A DNA stretch of 64,000 nt, taken from assembly GCF_027497355.1 (NCBI RefSeq), contig NZ_CP114909.1, positions 4,855,001 through 4,919,000 of the forward strand, written 5' to 3'. A program made the position numbers and the translations under genes. Of this stretch, positions 1-8,742 are shown in pieces; positions within the stretch are counted from its first letter, which is position 1, and every line of letters begins with the position of its first letter. Below the pieces are notes generated by a model. That model was given only the letters and a program-made list of their open reading frames with translations, searched no databases and was not told the origin of the DNA. This DNA is from Micromonospora sp. WMMA1947 (GTDB lineage: Bacteria; Actinomycetota; Actinomycetes; Mycobacteriales; Micromonosporaceae).

Positions 1-1033
1 GCTGGGTGTGCCGGTCGGCCGCGATCACCGCCTCGCCGGCCAGGTACGCGGGCAGGTTGTTCACCGCGTTGCTGAACAGCGCGCCGACCGCGCCCGCCCG
101 CAGCGCCCCCTCCGCGCCCGGGTCGGTGCCGATGAGCGTGCCCATCACCGTGTCCAGGCCGTGCCGGCCGATCGTCTGCACCACCAGGAACAGCCCGGTC
201 ACGAAGACCAGCAGCCGCCACGGCACCAGCGCGAGCCGCAGCCGGTGCCGGGCCCGGACCGCGAAGCCGACGACCAGGATCGCGGCGGCCACCCCGGAGG
301 CGATGCCGATCTCCACCCCGGCGAGGATCCCGGCGACGAACAGCAGGCAGGCGGCGAGCGCGGTGCGGTAGAGCACCCGGTCCGGCGGTACGTACGGCCG
401 CGGCGGGTCGAACGGGTCGGCCCCGGCGCGCGCCGGACGCCAGTACCACCACCACAGCAGAAGCGCGGTCACCGCGACGGCGACCAGCTGCGGCCACCAC
501 ATCCGGGCCGCCCACGGCACCGGGTCCAGGTCGACCCGGTCGCTGGCCAGGATGTTCGTCAGGTTTGACACCGGCAGCAGCAGGCTGGCCGTGTTCGCCA
601 GCCACACGGTCGTCATGGCCAGCGGCGTCGGCGGCACGTTCAGCGCCCGGGCCAGCGCGATCATCACCGGCGTGAGCAGCACCGCCGTGGTGTCCAGGTT
701 GAGCGCGATGGTGGTCACCGAGGCGAAGCCGACGCAGAGCCAGAACAGGGCCCGGAAACTGCCCCGCGCGGTCACCGCCACCCGGGTCGCGAGCGCGTCG
801 AACACCCCCGCCACGGCGGTCAGCTCGGCCAGCACCACCACGGTGCCGAGGAAGATCAGGATGGGCACGATCCGCCGCATCGTCGCCTCGGCGTCGGCGC
901 GGGGCAGCGGCCCGGTGAGCACGAACACCACGCCGAGCACGGCCAGCCCGATCGCGATCCAGTCCAGCACGTGCAGGCGGCCCCAGCGGGAGCGGTCGGG
1001 CACGGCGTTCGGCGGATCGCCGGGGGTCTCCAC
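1..1033 (-). CDS. SLC13/ArsB-type anion permease (3' end off window)
   Basis: This is a polytopic inner-membrane transporter of the ion transporter superfamily (ArsB, NhaD, SLC13). About 344 codons are visible and the C-terminus lies beyond the window's left edge. The GTG start follows a GGAGG by about 10 bases. The N-terminus is cytoplasmic, followed by regularly spaced hydrophobic segments. Family signatures include a segment reading LNLDTTAVLLTPV and, near the truncated end, NAVNNLPAYLA, which resembles the ArsB/NhaD helix-breaking motif. Substrate cannot be assigned: arsenite, dicarboxylate and sulfate transporters share the fold. No arsR or arsC lies nearby, so an arsenic role is unsupported. 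It diverges from the TIR/NACHT gene. Confidence 0.82.
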   Translation of the reverse strand, partial: METPGDPPNAVPDRSRWGRLHVLDWIAIGLAVLGVVFVLTGPLPRADAEATMRRIVPILIFLGTVVVLAELTAVAGVFDALATRVAVTARGSFRALFWLCVGFASVTTIALNLDTTAVLLTPVMIALARALNVPPTPLAMTTVWLANTASLLLPVSNLTNILASDRVDLDPVPWAARMWWPQLVAVAVTALLLWWWYWRPARAGADPFDPPRPYVPPDRVLYRTALAACLLFVAGILAGVEIGIASGVAAAILVVGFAVRARHRLRLALVPWRLLVFVTGLFLVVQTIGRHGLDTVMGTLIGTDPGAEGALRAGAVGALFSNAVNNLPAYLAGEAVIAADRHTQ

Positions 1034-1141
1034 GAGGGATGATCCTCCCACACGCCGGTGCGGACGCAGGAGCCCGACGCGGTCGCGAACCGGGCTGCCG
1101 AGGGTGTCGATCTGTTGACCGTCGGTGGCCATAATGACCAT

Positions 1142-4100
1142 GTGGTTGTAGGCGCGCACCCCACCCGGTCCGACCGCCCCATCGATTTCTTCATCAGCTA
1201 CTCGCCCGCCGACGAACGCTGGGCCACGTGGCTGGCGTGGGAGTTCGAGGCGGCTGGCTACCGCACGCTGCTGCAGGCGTGGGACTTCGTGGCCGGCACC
1301 AACTTCATCGACTTCATGGACCGCGGCGTCCGCGAGGCCGAGGTCGTGGTGGCGGTGCTGTCCGAACGCTACCTGCACTCCACGTACGGCAAGCTGGAGT
1401 GGCAGGCCGCACTGCGCGCCGACCCCGACGGCACCGGCAACAAGCTCGTCACGGTACGCGTCGAGGACTGCCCGATCGACGGCCTGCTCGCCACCATCAC
1501 CTATGTGGACCTGGTCGGTGTGGACGACCCGGTACAGGCCCGCAACCGGGTGCTGGACCGCATCCGGGAGGCGCTCGACGGCCGGGCCAAACCGATGCGG
1601 CAGCCGGCGTTCCCGCACCACCCGGCCGACCCGCACGGGGTGCTCGCCGCGCCCGCCGCCGGAGCGCCCGCCCCGCGTCGCGCCCGGCGTACCCCGATCA
1701 ACCCGCCGCCGTTCCCGCCGGCCGCTGTGGCGCCGCCGACGGCCCGGGACACCGTCACCGTGCTCCAGGTCGCCGGGCCGCGCTTCGGCCGGGGCGTGAT
1801 CACTCCCGGCGCGCCGGTCACCCCGGGCGAGGTGCAGGAACACCTGATGGGTGACCTCACGCTGCTGATGAACGACGGCGTGCCCCGGCCGGACCTGCTC
1901 GTCGTCGCCGGCAACCTCACCGAGTCGGGCAGCCCGCGCGAGTTCTCCGATTCGCTGAGCTTCCTCACCGGCCTGCGGGTGCTGCTCGGGCTGGAGCCGC
2001 ACCGCCTGGTCGTGGTGCCCGGCCCGCGCGACGTGACGATGGCGGCGTGCCGCGCGTACTTCGCCACCTGCGAGGCCGACGACGTCGACCCGCAGCCGCC
2101 GTACTGGCCGAAGTGGCGGCACTACGCGCGCCTGTTCGACGACCTCTACCAGGGGCTCGACGACCGGATCTTCGACAGCGAGCAGCCCTGGACGCTGTTC
2201 CCGGTGCCGGACCTGCGCGTGGTGGTGGCCGGACTGAACTCCACCATCGCCATCACCCACCGCGAGGAGGACCGGTACGGCTTCCTGGGCGAGGCGCAGT
2301 CCAGCTGGTTCGCCCAGCGGCTGCGCCACTACCAGCAGTCCGGCTGGCTGCGGCTCGGCGCGATGGCGCACGCGCCGGGGGCGCGCAGCCCGTACGCCGA
2401 CGAGGTGCCGCCGGACCCGGTGTCGCTGCGCGACCGCGGCTCGGTCAACCGGCTGGTCGGCCCGATGCTCAACCTGCTGCTCTCCGACGCCGCGCCGTCG
2501 GCCCGGGTCGACCCGGTGGTGCCGCTGGCTGCCGCGCCCCGCGACGGCCGGGCGCAGGTGCTGCGGCTCGGCGGCGACGGGATGACCCGCTGGGTGCTCG
2601 GCCGCGACGACCGGCTCGACGGCGGCACTGTCACCGCCGTGTCCTGGCCGCACGCGGAGGCCACCTTCGGCGCGTCCGGCCCGGCCCAGGTGCCCGACCC
2701 GCGCCGTCCGGCCGCCGTCGAGGGGGCCACCCAGGGCGTGGCGGCGGCCGCCGCGCCGGTCGCCCCGGTGCAGCGGCTGCTGGACCGGCTCGCCGAGGTC
2801 TGCGAGGCCCGCTACGACCGGGTGGTGGTACGCCGCGTCGGCACCGACCCGCCGCACCTGTACATCAGCTACCGCTCCGACGGGGTGGTCCGCCAGCAGC
2901 GCGTCGGCGCGCACGTCGGCACCCCCACCGCCGCCGACGTGGACGTCTTCGCCCGCCGGGTGCACGCCACCGACCCGGACATCGCCTCCGAGCTGGTCTA
3001 CGACGGCGACCGGGTGGCGCGTGGGCTGGCCGAGGAGGCGCAGCGCCGGGGCGTACGCGTGCTGCACCTGACCGAGTTCCAGGGCCTGCTCGACCTGCGC
3101 GAGTACGTCGCCGCGCAGACCGCCCGGCTCCAGGCCGACCGGCTCTACCCGCCGGGGCAGTACGTGCCGCAGCGCTATCGGCACCTCGTCGGCGCCGACC
3201 AGCGCGTGCGCGACGACGTGGTGGACGAGTTGCTGGAGACCGTCTCCGCGCCGGACGGCCGGTTCGTGCTGGTGCTCGGCGACTTCGGCCGGGGCAAGAC
3301 GTTCGCGTTGCGGGAGGTGGCCCGGCGGCTGCCCACCGCCGCGCCGGACCTGATCCCGATCCTGGTGGAGCTGCGGGCGCTGGACAAGGCGCACTCCGTG
3401 GACGGTCTGGTCGCCGCGCACCTGGCCAACCACGGCGAGCAGGTCATCGACCTCAAGGCGTTCCGCTACATGCTGCGCCAGGGCCGCATCGTGCTGCTGT
3501 TCGACGGGTTCGACGAGCTGGTGGCCCGGGTGACGTACGACCGGGCCGCCGACCACCTGGAGACGCTGCTGCAGGCCGCCGAGGGCAACGCGAAGATCGT
3601 GGTGAGCAGCCGGACCCAGCACTTCAAGACCAACTCACAGGTGCTGACCGCGCTCGGCGAACGGGTGGGCCTGCTGCCGCACCGGCGCGTACTCGCCGTG
3701 GAGGACTTCACCCCCGGGCAGATCGAGGCTTTCCTGCGCAACCGGTACGGCGGCGACGAGCGGGCCGCCCGCGAACGGATGGACCTGCTGGCCGGCGTGA
3801 AGGACCTGCTCGGGCTCTCCCGCAACCCGCGCATGCTCGGCTTCATCGCGAACCTGGACGAGGGGCGGCTCGCCGCCGTGGCGGGGGCGGGCGGCACGTT
3901 CAGCGCCGCCGCGCTGTACCGGGAGATCCTGGAGTCCTGGCTGGACTTCGAGGAACGCCGCACCCAGGGCATCCCGGGCGCGCCGGTGAGCCTGCGCCGG
4001 CCCGAGCTGTGGCAGGCGGTCAGCCGGCTGGCGTTCCAGCTGTGGGAGAGCGGGGAGGCGTACCTCCGCCTGGCCGAGCTGGCCGAGTCCACCGGCCGGC

Positions 4101-6916
4101 TCGCCGGGCGGGCCGACTCGCGGCTGTCCGGCCCGCAGGCGGCGCACGCGGTCGGCGCGGGCAGCCTGCTGGTCCGCACCGACGACGGGCTGTTCGGGTT
4201 CATCCACACCTCGGTGATGGAGTGGCTGGTCGCCGAGGGGGTGGCCGAGCAGATCAACAGGGGTGAGGAGCCGGCCGCGCTGGCGGTACGGTCGTTGTCC
4301 GCGCTCGCCGTGGAGTTCCTCGGTGACCTCGCCGACCCGGCCCGCTGCACCGCCTGGACCGCGCGGGTGCTCGGGGACGAGTCGGCGGGCGAGACGCTGC
4401 GCGCCAACGCGCTGCGACTGTCCGCCCGGCTGCGCCTGCCGGACCGGGCCGACCTGCGCGGCGCGGTGCTGCGCGGCGAGGACCTGTCGCACCGCGAACT
4501 CGCAGGGGCCGACCTGACCGGCGCCGACCTGACCGACGCGCGGCTGATCGCCACCAACCTGACCGAGGCGCGGCTGGAGCACGCCCGGCTGCGCGGCGCC
4601 CGGCTGGACCAGGCCCGCCTCGCCGGGGCGGACCTGCGCGACGCGGAGATGGCCGGCGCACGCCTGTTCCGGACCGATCTGCGCGGCGCGCGCGTGGCCG
4701 GCAGCAGCTGGCACCGCACCGCGCTGATCGACGTCAGCGCCGACCCGGCGCTGCTGCGCGCCCCGGAACTGCGCGGCGCCGTCGTCGCACCGGGCCGGCC
4801 GGTCGCGCCGGGCCTCGCCCCGCCCGCCGTGGGCGTCGGCTACGGCTTCGAGGTGGGCCGGCTGCCGGTGCCCGTGGCGTACAGCCCGGACGGCGCGGTG
4901 CTCGCCGTCGGCAGCGACGACGGCGGTGTGCTGCTCTGCGACACCGCCACCGGGCTGCCGGTACGCACGCTCCAGGGGCACCGCTCCCGGGTGTACGCGG
5001 TCCGCTACGACGCCGCGTCCCACCAGCTCGTCACCGGCTCGGCCGACCTCACCGTACGGCTGTGGGACGCCGACCACGGCGACGTGCGGCACGTCATCGA
5101 GGACGTGTTCACCGGCTGGGTGTGGCCGCTGCTCACCGACGGCCGCCGCGGCCGCCTGGTGGTCGGCGACGCCGCGGGCGTGGTGCGGCTCTACGACACC
5201 CGCGGCGCCCGGCTGCGCCACGAGTGGCCCGGCCACGCCGCGCCGATCTGGGGCACCTCGTTCAGCCCGGACGGGCGGCGGGTCGTGGTGGCCGACAGCG
5301 CCGGCACGGTCCGTGGCTGGGACATCCCCACCGGCAAGCTGGCGTTCGAGGTGCAGGAGCCGGAGGTGGTCTACCGGGTGGTGCACTCACCGGACGGCCG
5401 CCTGCTGGCCGCCGTCGGGCAGCACGGCCGCATCTGGATCCGCCGGGCCACCGACGGCGAGCTGCTGCGCGCGCCGCGCGGCCACGAGGCCGACGTGTAC
5501 GCCCTCGACATCCACCCCGACGGCACGCTCATGGCCACCGGCGACACGCACGGCGCGCTGCGGCTCTGGGAGACCGAGACGGGCCGGCCGGTGCGGGTGC
5601 TCGGGCGGCAGCGCGGCGCGATCTACAGCGTCCGGTTCAACGGCGACGGCAGCCTTCTCGCCACCGCCGCCAGCGACGGCGCGATCCAGCTCTGGGACAC
5701 CGACGACGGGCAGGTGCGGCACGAGCTGACCCGGCACCGCGGCTCGGTCTGGCCGGTGGTCTGGCGGCCGGACCAGAACCAGGTGGCGACCAGCAGCAAC
5801 GACGGCACCACCCGGCTGTGGGACGTCCGCAGCGGGCAGCTCCAGCACACGCTGCGCGGGCACGGCCGCCGCGTCACCGCGCTGTCCTTCCGGGACGACG
5901 GTGAGGTGCTGGCCGCCTGCGGCAACGACGGCGTGATCCGGCTCTGGGAGCCGCGCACCGGCCGCCTGCTGCGGCAGCTCGCCAGCCCGGCCGACCGGCT
6001 GCTGTCGGTGGTGTTCTGCCCCGAGGAGCCGCTGGTGGCCACCCCGAGCGGCGACGGCGGCGTGCACCTGTGGAACACCGACACCGGCGCCGACGAGCGC
6101 GAACTCAACGTGGACACCGACCACGTCTGGGCGGTCGCGTTCAGCCCCGACGGTGACGCCCTCGCGACCGCGAACGACGACGACACGGTACGCCTCTGGT
6201 ACCGCCGGACCGGCCGGCACTTCGCCACGCTCACCCCGCACCGGGGACGCGTGCGCACCGTCGCGTTCAGCCCCGACGGCGAGACCATCGCCACCGGCTG
6301 CGACGACCAGACGGTACGGCTCTGGGACGCCGCCACCGCCACCTGCCGCCTCACCCTCGAGCACCACACCGACCGGGTCTACTCGGTCGGCTTCAACAGC
6401 GAGGGCACGCTGCTCGCCAGCGCCGGCAACGACGGCACTGCGGTGGTGTGGGACGCGATCACCGGTGAGCGGCGCCTGGTGCTCACCGAACACGACGGCC
6501 GGCTCTGGTCCTGCGCGTTCAGCCCGGACGGCAACCTGCTCGCCACCGCCGGCGACGACCTGGTGATCCGGCTCTGGGATCCGGTCACCGGCCGGCTGCA
6601 CGGCACCCTGGCCGCGCACACCCGGCGCGTCTGGTCGGTGCACTTCAGCCCGGACAGCAGCCTGCTCGCCAGCGCCGGTGACGACGGCACCGTACGCCTG
6701 TGGGACGTGGCCGACCCGGAGCACGCCCAGCTGCGGACCACACTCATCGGCCTGCCCGACGGGTGGGCGGCGGTCAGCCCGGACGGCCGGTACAAGCTGG
6801 ACGGCGATCCGGGCGGCCAGTTCTGGCACGTCATCGGCACGTGCCGCTTCGAGGTGGGCGAACTGGACCCCTACCTGACCCAGGTCCGCCGCCTGTCCGT
6901 AGACGCCCCCTTCTGA
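1142..6916 (+). CDS. TIR - degenerate phosphoesterase - NACHT - pentapeptide - WD40 STAND receptor
   Basis: This is a 1,924-residue multidomain signalling protein, probably cytosolic. A TIR domain (about residues 13-133) carries the FISYS start and a glutamate in STYGKLEW, the position of the catalytic Glu of TIR NADases. Residues about 205-420 resemble a calcineurin-like phosphoesterase whose metal ligands are lost. Residues about 540-680 form a small alpha/beta domain I do not recognise. NACHT follows, with Walker A GDFGRGKT (about 713-720), Walker B LLFDGFDEL with Asp near 788, and sensor VVSSRTQ. Pentapeptide repeats of A(D/R)L type span about 1105-1185. About 14 WD40 blades fill the rest. 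The family logic is that the repeats sense a ligand, NACHT oligomerises and TIR degrades NAD+. GTG 1142 was chosen because it sits just before the TIR domain; GTG 1058 is also open but has no ribosome-binding site. Confidence 0.9.
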   Translation: MVVGAHPTRSDRPIDFFISYSPADERWATWLAWEFEAAGYRTLLQAWDFVAGTNFIDFMDRGVREAEVVVAVLSERYLHSTYGKLEWQAALRADPDGTGNKLVTVRVEDCPIDGLLATITYVDLVGVDDPVQARNRVLDRIREALDGRAKPMRQPAFPHHPADPHGVLAAPAAGAPAPRRARRTPINPPPFPPAAVAPPTARDTVTVLQVAGPRFGRGVITPGAPVTPGEVQEHLMGDLTLLMNDGVPRPDLLVVAGNLTESGSPREFSDSLSFLTGLRVLLGLEPHRLVVVPGPRDVTMAACRAYFATCEADDVDPQPPYWPKWRHYARLFDDLYQGLDDRIFDSEQPWTLFPVPDLRVVVAGLNSTIAITHREEDRYGFLGEAQSSWFAQRLRHYQQSGWLRLGAMAHAPGARSPYADEVPPDPVSLRDRGSVNRLVGPMLNLLLSDAAPSARVDPVVPLAAAPRDGRAQVLRLGGDGMTRWVLGRDDRLDGGTVTAVSWPHAEATFGASGPAQVPDPRRPAAVEGATQGVAAAAAPVAPVQRLLDRLAEVCEARYDRVVVRRVGTDPPHLYISYRSDGVVRQQRVGAHVGTPTAADVDVFARRVHATDPDIASELVYDGDRVARGLAEEAQRRGVRVLHLTEFQGLLDLREYVAAQTARLQADRLYPPGQYVPQRYRHLVGADQRVRDDVVDELLETVSAPDGRFVLVLGDFGRGKTFALREVARRLPTAAPDLIPILVELRALDKAHSVDGLVAAHLANHGEQVIDLKAFRYMLRQGRIVLLFDGFDELVARVTYDRAADHLETLLQAAEGNAKIVVSSRTQHFKTNSQVLTALGERVGLLPHRRVLAVEDFTPGQIEAFLRNRYGGDERAARERMDLLAGVKDLLGLSRNPRMLGFIANLDEGRLAAVAGAGGTFSAAALYREILESWLDFEERRTQGIPGAPVSLRRPELWQAVSRLAFQLWESGEAYLRLAELAESTGRLAGRADSRLSGPQAAHAVGAGSLLVRTDDGLFGFIHTSVMEWLVAEGVAEQINRGEEPAALAVRSLSALAVEFLGDLADPARCTAWTARVLGDESAGETLRANALRLSARLRLPDRADLRGAVLRGEDLSHRELAGADLTGADLTDARLIATNLTEARLEHARLRGARLDQARLAGADLRDAEMAGARLFRTDLRGARVAGSSWHRTALIDVSADPALLRAPELRGAVVAPGRPVAPGLAPPAVGVGYGFEVGRLPVPVAYSPDGAVLAVGSDDGGVLLCDTATGLPVRTLQGHRSRVYAVRYDAASHQLVTGSADLTVRLWDADHGDVRHVIEDVFTGWVWPLLTDGRRGRLVVGDAAGVVRLYDTRGARLRHEWPGHAAPIWGTSFSPDGRRVVVADSAGTVRGWDIPTGKLAFEVQEPEVVYRVVHSPDGRLLAAVGQHGRIWIRRATDGELLRAPRGHEADVYALDIHPDGTLMATGDTHGALRLWETETGRPVRVLGRQRGAIYSVRFNGDGSLLATAASDGAIQLWDTDDGQVRHELTRHRGSVWPVVWRPDQNQVATSSNDGTTRLWDVRSGQLQHTLRGHGRRVTALSFRDDGEVLAACGNDGVIRLWEPRTGRLLRQLASPADRLLSVVFCPEEPLVATPSGDGGVHLWNTDTGADERELNVDTDHVWAVAFSPDGDALATANDDDTVRLWYRRTGRHFATLTPHRGRVRTVAFSPDGETIATGCDDQTVRLWDAATATCRLTLEHHTDRVYSVGFNSEGTLLASAGNDGTAVVWDAITGERRLVLTEHDGRLWSCAFSPDGNLLATAGDDLVIRLWDPVTGRLHGTLAAHTRRVWSVHFSPDSSLLASAGDDGTVRLWDVADPEHAQLRTTLIGLPDGWAAVSPDGRYKLDGDPGGQFWHVIGTCRFEVGELDPYLTQVRRLSVDAPF

Positions 6917-6949
6917 CCCCCGCCGCCTCCGCCCGCCCACCCTCCTCGT

Positions 6950-7006
6950 TGATCAAGGAGTTTGTGTCCCGGCACGCACTCGCCCCGGACACAAACTCCT
7001 TGATCA
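6950..7006. repeat. 20-bp perfect inverted repeat (hairpin 1 of 3)
   Basis: Left arm TGATCAAGGAGTTTGTGTCC pairs perfectly with the right arm at 6987-7006 across a 17-base loop. It lies 33 bases after the stop of the STAND gene. It could serve as a transcription terminator, though it has no U-tract. The unusually A/T-containing stem in this G+C-rich genome suggests a dispersed intergenic repeat family rather than a tailor-made terminator. Confidence 0.85.
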
Positions 7007-7064
7007 CCGCCCCGGTCCAGGGCGCTGGTCGTGCCGTCACCGTCCGCGGCCCCAGGGGTGGTCC

Positions 7065-7118
7065 GTAGATCTTGGTAGGAAACGGCCCCTATGAGGGCCC
7101 TGTCGTACCAAGATCTAC
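7065..7118. repeat. 13-bp perfect inverted repeat (hairpin 2 of 3)
   Basis: GTAGATCTTGGTA at the left edge is exactly complementary to TACCAAGATCTAC at the right edge. The 28-base interior contains its own imperfect GGCCCC/GGGCCC pairing. It differs in sequence from the neighbouring repeats, so it is not a duplicate of them. No gene lies here. Confidence 0.85.
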
Positions 7119-7233
7119 TGCGGTTTCCGGGATGTGGTCCGCGAATCCTGGAATCCGGACGCCTCTGGCCGATACCGGTGGCCGGGCAGGTCGCCGCGCA
7201 GGGGGCCGGTGGGTCGGCCGCACCCCTGCCCGC

Positions 7234-7300
7234 GATCTTGCGCTTTGTGCCCGGGCGAACGGGGCATTCGGGGCGCGGCCCGGGCCTAAAGTGCAAGATC
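7234..7300. repeat. Imperfect inverted repeat (hairpin 3 of 3)
   Basis: Arms of about 23 bases (7234-7256 and 7278-7300) pair with three or four mismatches, starting from GATCTTGC and ending GCAAGATC. GATCTTG is shared with hairpin 2 but the rest differs. Five tandem GGGTGC hexamers follow immediately. Confidence 0.7.
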
Positions 7301-7302
7301 AC

Positions 7303-7332
7303 GGGTGCGGGTGCGGGTGCGGGTGCGGGTGC
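7303..7332. repeat. GGGTGC hexamer x5 tandem repeat
   Basis: Five exact copies of the hexamer run head to tail, then decay into a G-rich run. The tract is non-coding and sits just beyond the terminator hairpin of the laminarinase gene. It is a slippage-prone microsatellite and could vary in copy number between strains. Confidence 0.9.
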
Positions 7333-7347
7333 GGGGGGTGGGGGTGG

Positions 7348-7379
7348 CCGGGGCGGGCGGTTTGTGCCGCCCGCCCCGG
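7348..7379 (-). terminator. Terminator hairpin after GH16 gene
   Basis: A 13-bp perfect G+C stem (7348-7360 with 7367-7379) encloses the loop tttgtg and begins 13 bases beyond the stop of the laminarinase gene. There is no U-run, as is usual for actinobacterial terminators. Confidence 0.7.
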
Positions 7380-7392
7380 GCCGGGGCGCTGG

Positions 7393-8628
7393 TCAGCGGC
7401 GCCACTTCTGGTTGGCGGCGCCGGTGCAGTCCCAGATCTGCAGCCGGGTGCCGTCGGCCGAGCTGGTACCCGTCGCGTCCAGGCACTTGTTCGCCTGGGG
7501 GTTGACGATGTCCCCGGCCGCGCTGAACACCCACTTCTGCGCGCCGGTGCCGTTGCAGTCGTAGAGCTGCACCTTGGCGCCGCTCGCCGTCGACCCGGCG
7601 GCCACGTCGAGGCACTTGCCGAGCGCGCGTACCGAGCCGTCGGCGTTCCAGGTCCAGCGCTGGGCGGCGGTGCCGTTGCAGGTCCACAGCTGCACGGGCG
7701 TGCCGTTGGCGGTGCCGGCGCTGGCCACGTCGACGCACTTGGTGCCGTACCCGATGATCTGGCCGCCGGTGCCCCCGCCGCCGTTGTCCCACGCCTGCAC
7801 CCGGACGTAGTCGATGGTCATGGTCTGCGGGAACGTGGTGCTGCCGTCCGGCGAACCGGGCCAGTTGCCACCGACCGCCACGTTCATGATCATGAAGAAG
7901 GGGTGGTCGAAGACCCAGCGGTTGCCGCCCAGGTCGGCGGGGGTCTTGCGGGAGTACGCCACGCCGTCGAGGTACCAGGTGATCGAGTCCGGCGCCCAGT
8001 CCACACCGAACGTGTGGAAGGTGTCGGCGAGCGCCTGCCCGCCGGGCAGCGAGGTGGACGCGCCGACGCTGTTGCCGCCGGAGTAGCCGGGGCCGTGCAG
8101 CGTGCCCCAGACGGTCGACGGCGCGTAGCCGACGTTCTCCATGATGTCGATCTCGCCGCTGCCGGGCCACGGGTTCGTGCCGATGTCGTTGCCCAGCATC
8201 CAGAACGCCGGCCACAGTCCCTGTCCACGCGGCACCTTGATGCGCGCCTCGAACCGCCCGTACGCCTGGGCGAACGTGCCGTTGGTGAGCAGCCGGGCCG
8301 AGGTGTACTGGCAGCTGCCGTACCAGCAGGAGTAGCCGGACGGGTTCTCCCGGCGGGCGGTGATGACCAGGTTGCCGTTGCCGTCGAGCGCGGCGTTGCG
8401 GGTGCTGTTCGTGTAGTACTGCAGTTCGTTGTTGCCCCAGCCGCCGCCACCGATGTCGTAACGCCACTTGCTCGCGTCGGGGGCGGCGCCGGCCGGGCCG
8501 TTGAAGTCGTCGGACCAGGTGACCGCGCCGGGGGCGGCGATCGCGGGGGAGTGGGGGACGGCGGCGAGGGCGGCGGTGAGGCCGACCGCCGTCGCCGCCA
8601 GGGCGGCGAGGGTACGGATGGTGCGCAC
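7393..8628 (-). CDS. Secreted GH16 endo-beta-1,3-glucanase with ricin-type CBM13
   Basis: This is a secreted laminarinase-type enzyme of 411 residues. A signal peptide of about 31 residues ends in an Ala-rich site (SPAIAA). The GH16 beta-jelly-roll domain covers about 35-270 and carries GEIDIMEN with nucleophile Glu159, Asp161 and acid/base Glu164. NNELQYYT and the QGLWPAFWML segment also fit bacterial laminarinases. A Gly-rich linker leads to a C-terminal ricin-B/CBM13 trefoil (about 283-411) with three QXW-type repeats (AQRWTW, AQKWVF, NQKWRR). The GTG start is preceded by AGGAGG at 8 bases. The likely substrate is beta-1,3-glucan from fungal walls or laminarin, consistent with the GH81 gene elsewhere in the window. 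Confidence 0.95.
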   Translation of the reverse strand: MRTIRTLAALAATAVGLTAALAAVPHSPAIAAPGAVTWSDDFNGPAGAAPDASKWRYDIGGGGWGNNELQYYTNSTRNAALDGNGNLVITARRENPSGYSCWYGSCQYTSARLLTNGTFAQAYGRFEARIKVPRGQGLWPAFWMLGNDIGTNPWPGSGEIDIMENVGYAPSTVWGTLHGPGYSGGNSVGASTSLPGGQALADTFHTFGVDWAPDSITWYLDGVAYSRKTPADLGGNRWVFDHPFFMIMNVAVGGNWPGSPDGSTTFPQTMTIDYVRVQAWDNGGGGTGGQIIGYGTKCVDVASAGTANGTPVQLWTCNGTAAQRWTWNADGSVRALGKCLDVAAGSTASGAKVQLYDCNGTGAQKWVFSAAGDIVNPQANKCLDATGTSSADGTRLQIWDCTGAANQKWRR

Positions 8629-8707
8629 GGGGCGCCTCCTGCGGGGGTGGTGGCTGTCACCGTCACGGCGGCCGGCCCCGCCTAACGGTTAACAAACCAT
8701 ACAAATA

Positions 8708-8734
8708 GACTTCGATGAAGGTATGAACGAAGTC
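8708..8734. promoter_or_regulatory. GACTTCG-N13-CGAAGTC inverted repeat upstream of GH16
   Basis: A 7-bp perfect inverted repeat lies about 80 bases upstream of the laminarinase start and 9 bases past the stop of the MFS gene. Its low G+C content and 13-base spacing favour a repressor or activator operator for the glucanase over a terminator for the MFS gene, but both are possible. A second short palindrome, TAACGGTTA, lies between it and the gene. Confidence 0.5.
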
Positions 8735-8742
8735 GGTCGATG

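Noticed and set aside
1..1033. Arsenic resistance operon
   Set aside because: Only a generic ArsB/SLC13-type permease is present, without arsR, arsC or arsA neighbours.
3466..5386. Long minus-strand reading frames opposite the STAND receptor
   Set aside because: They are by-products of high G+C third positions antisense to a gene with clear domains, and their translations are low-complexity Arg/Ala/Pro/Gly.
7303..7332. GGGTGC repeats as a CRISPR array
   Set aside because: The units are 6 bases with no spacers, and there are no cas genes.
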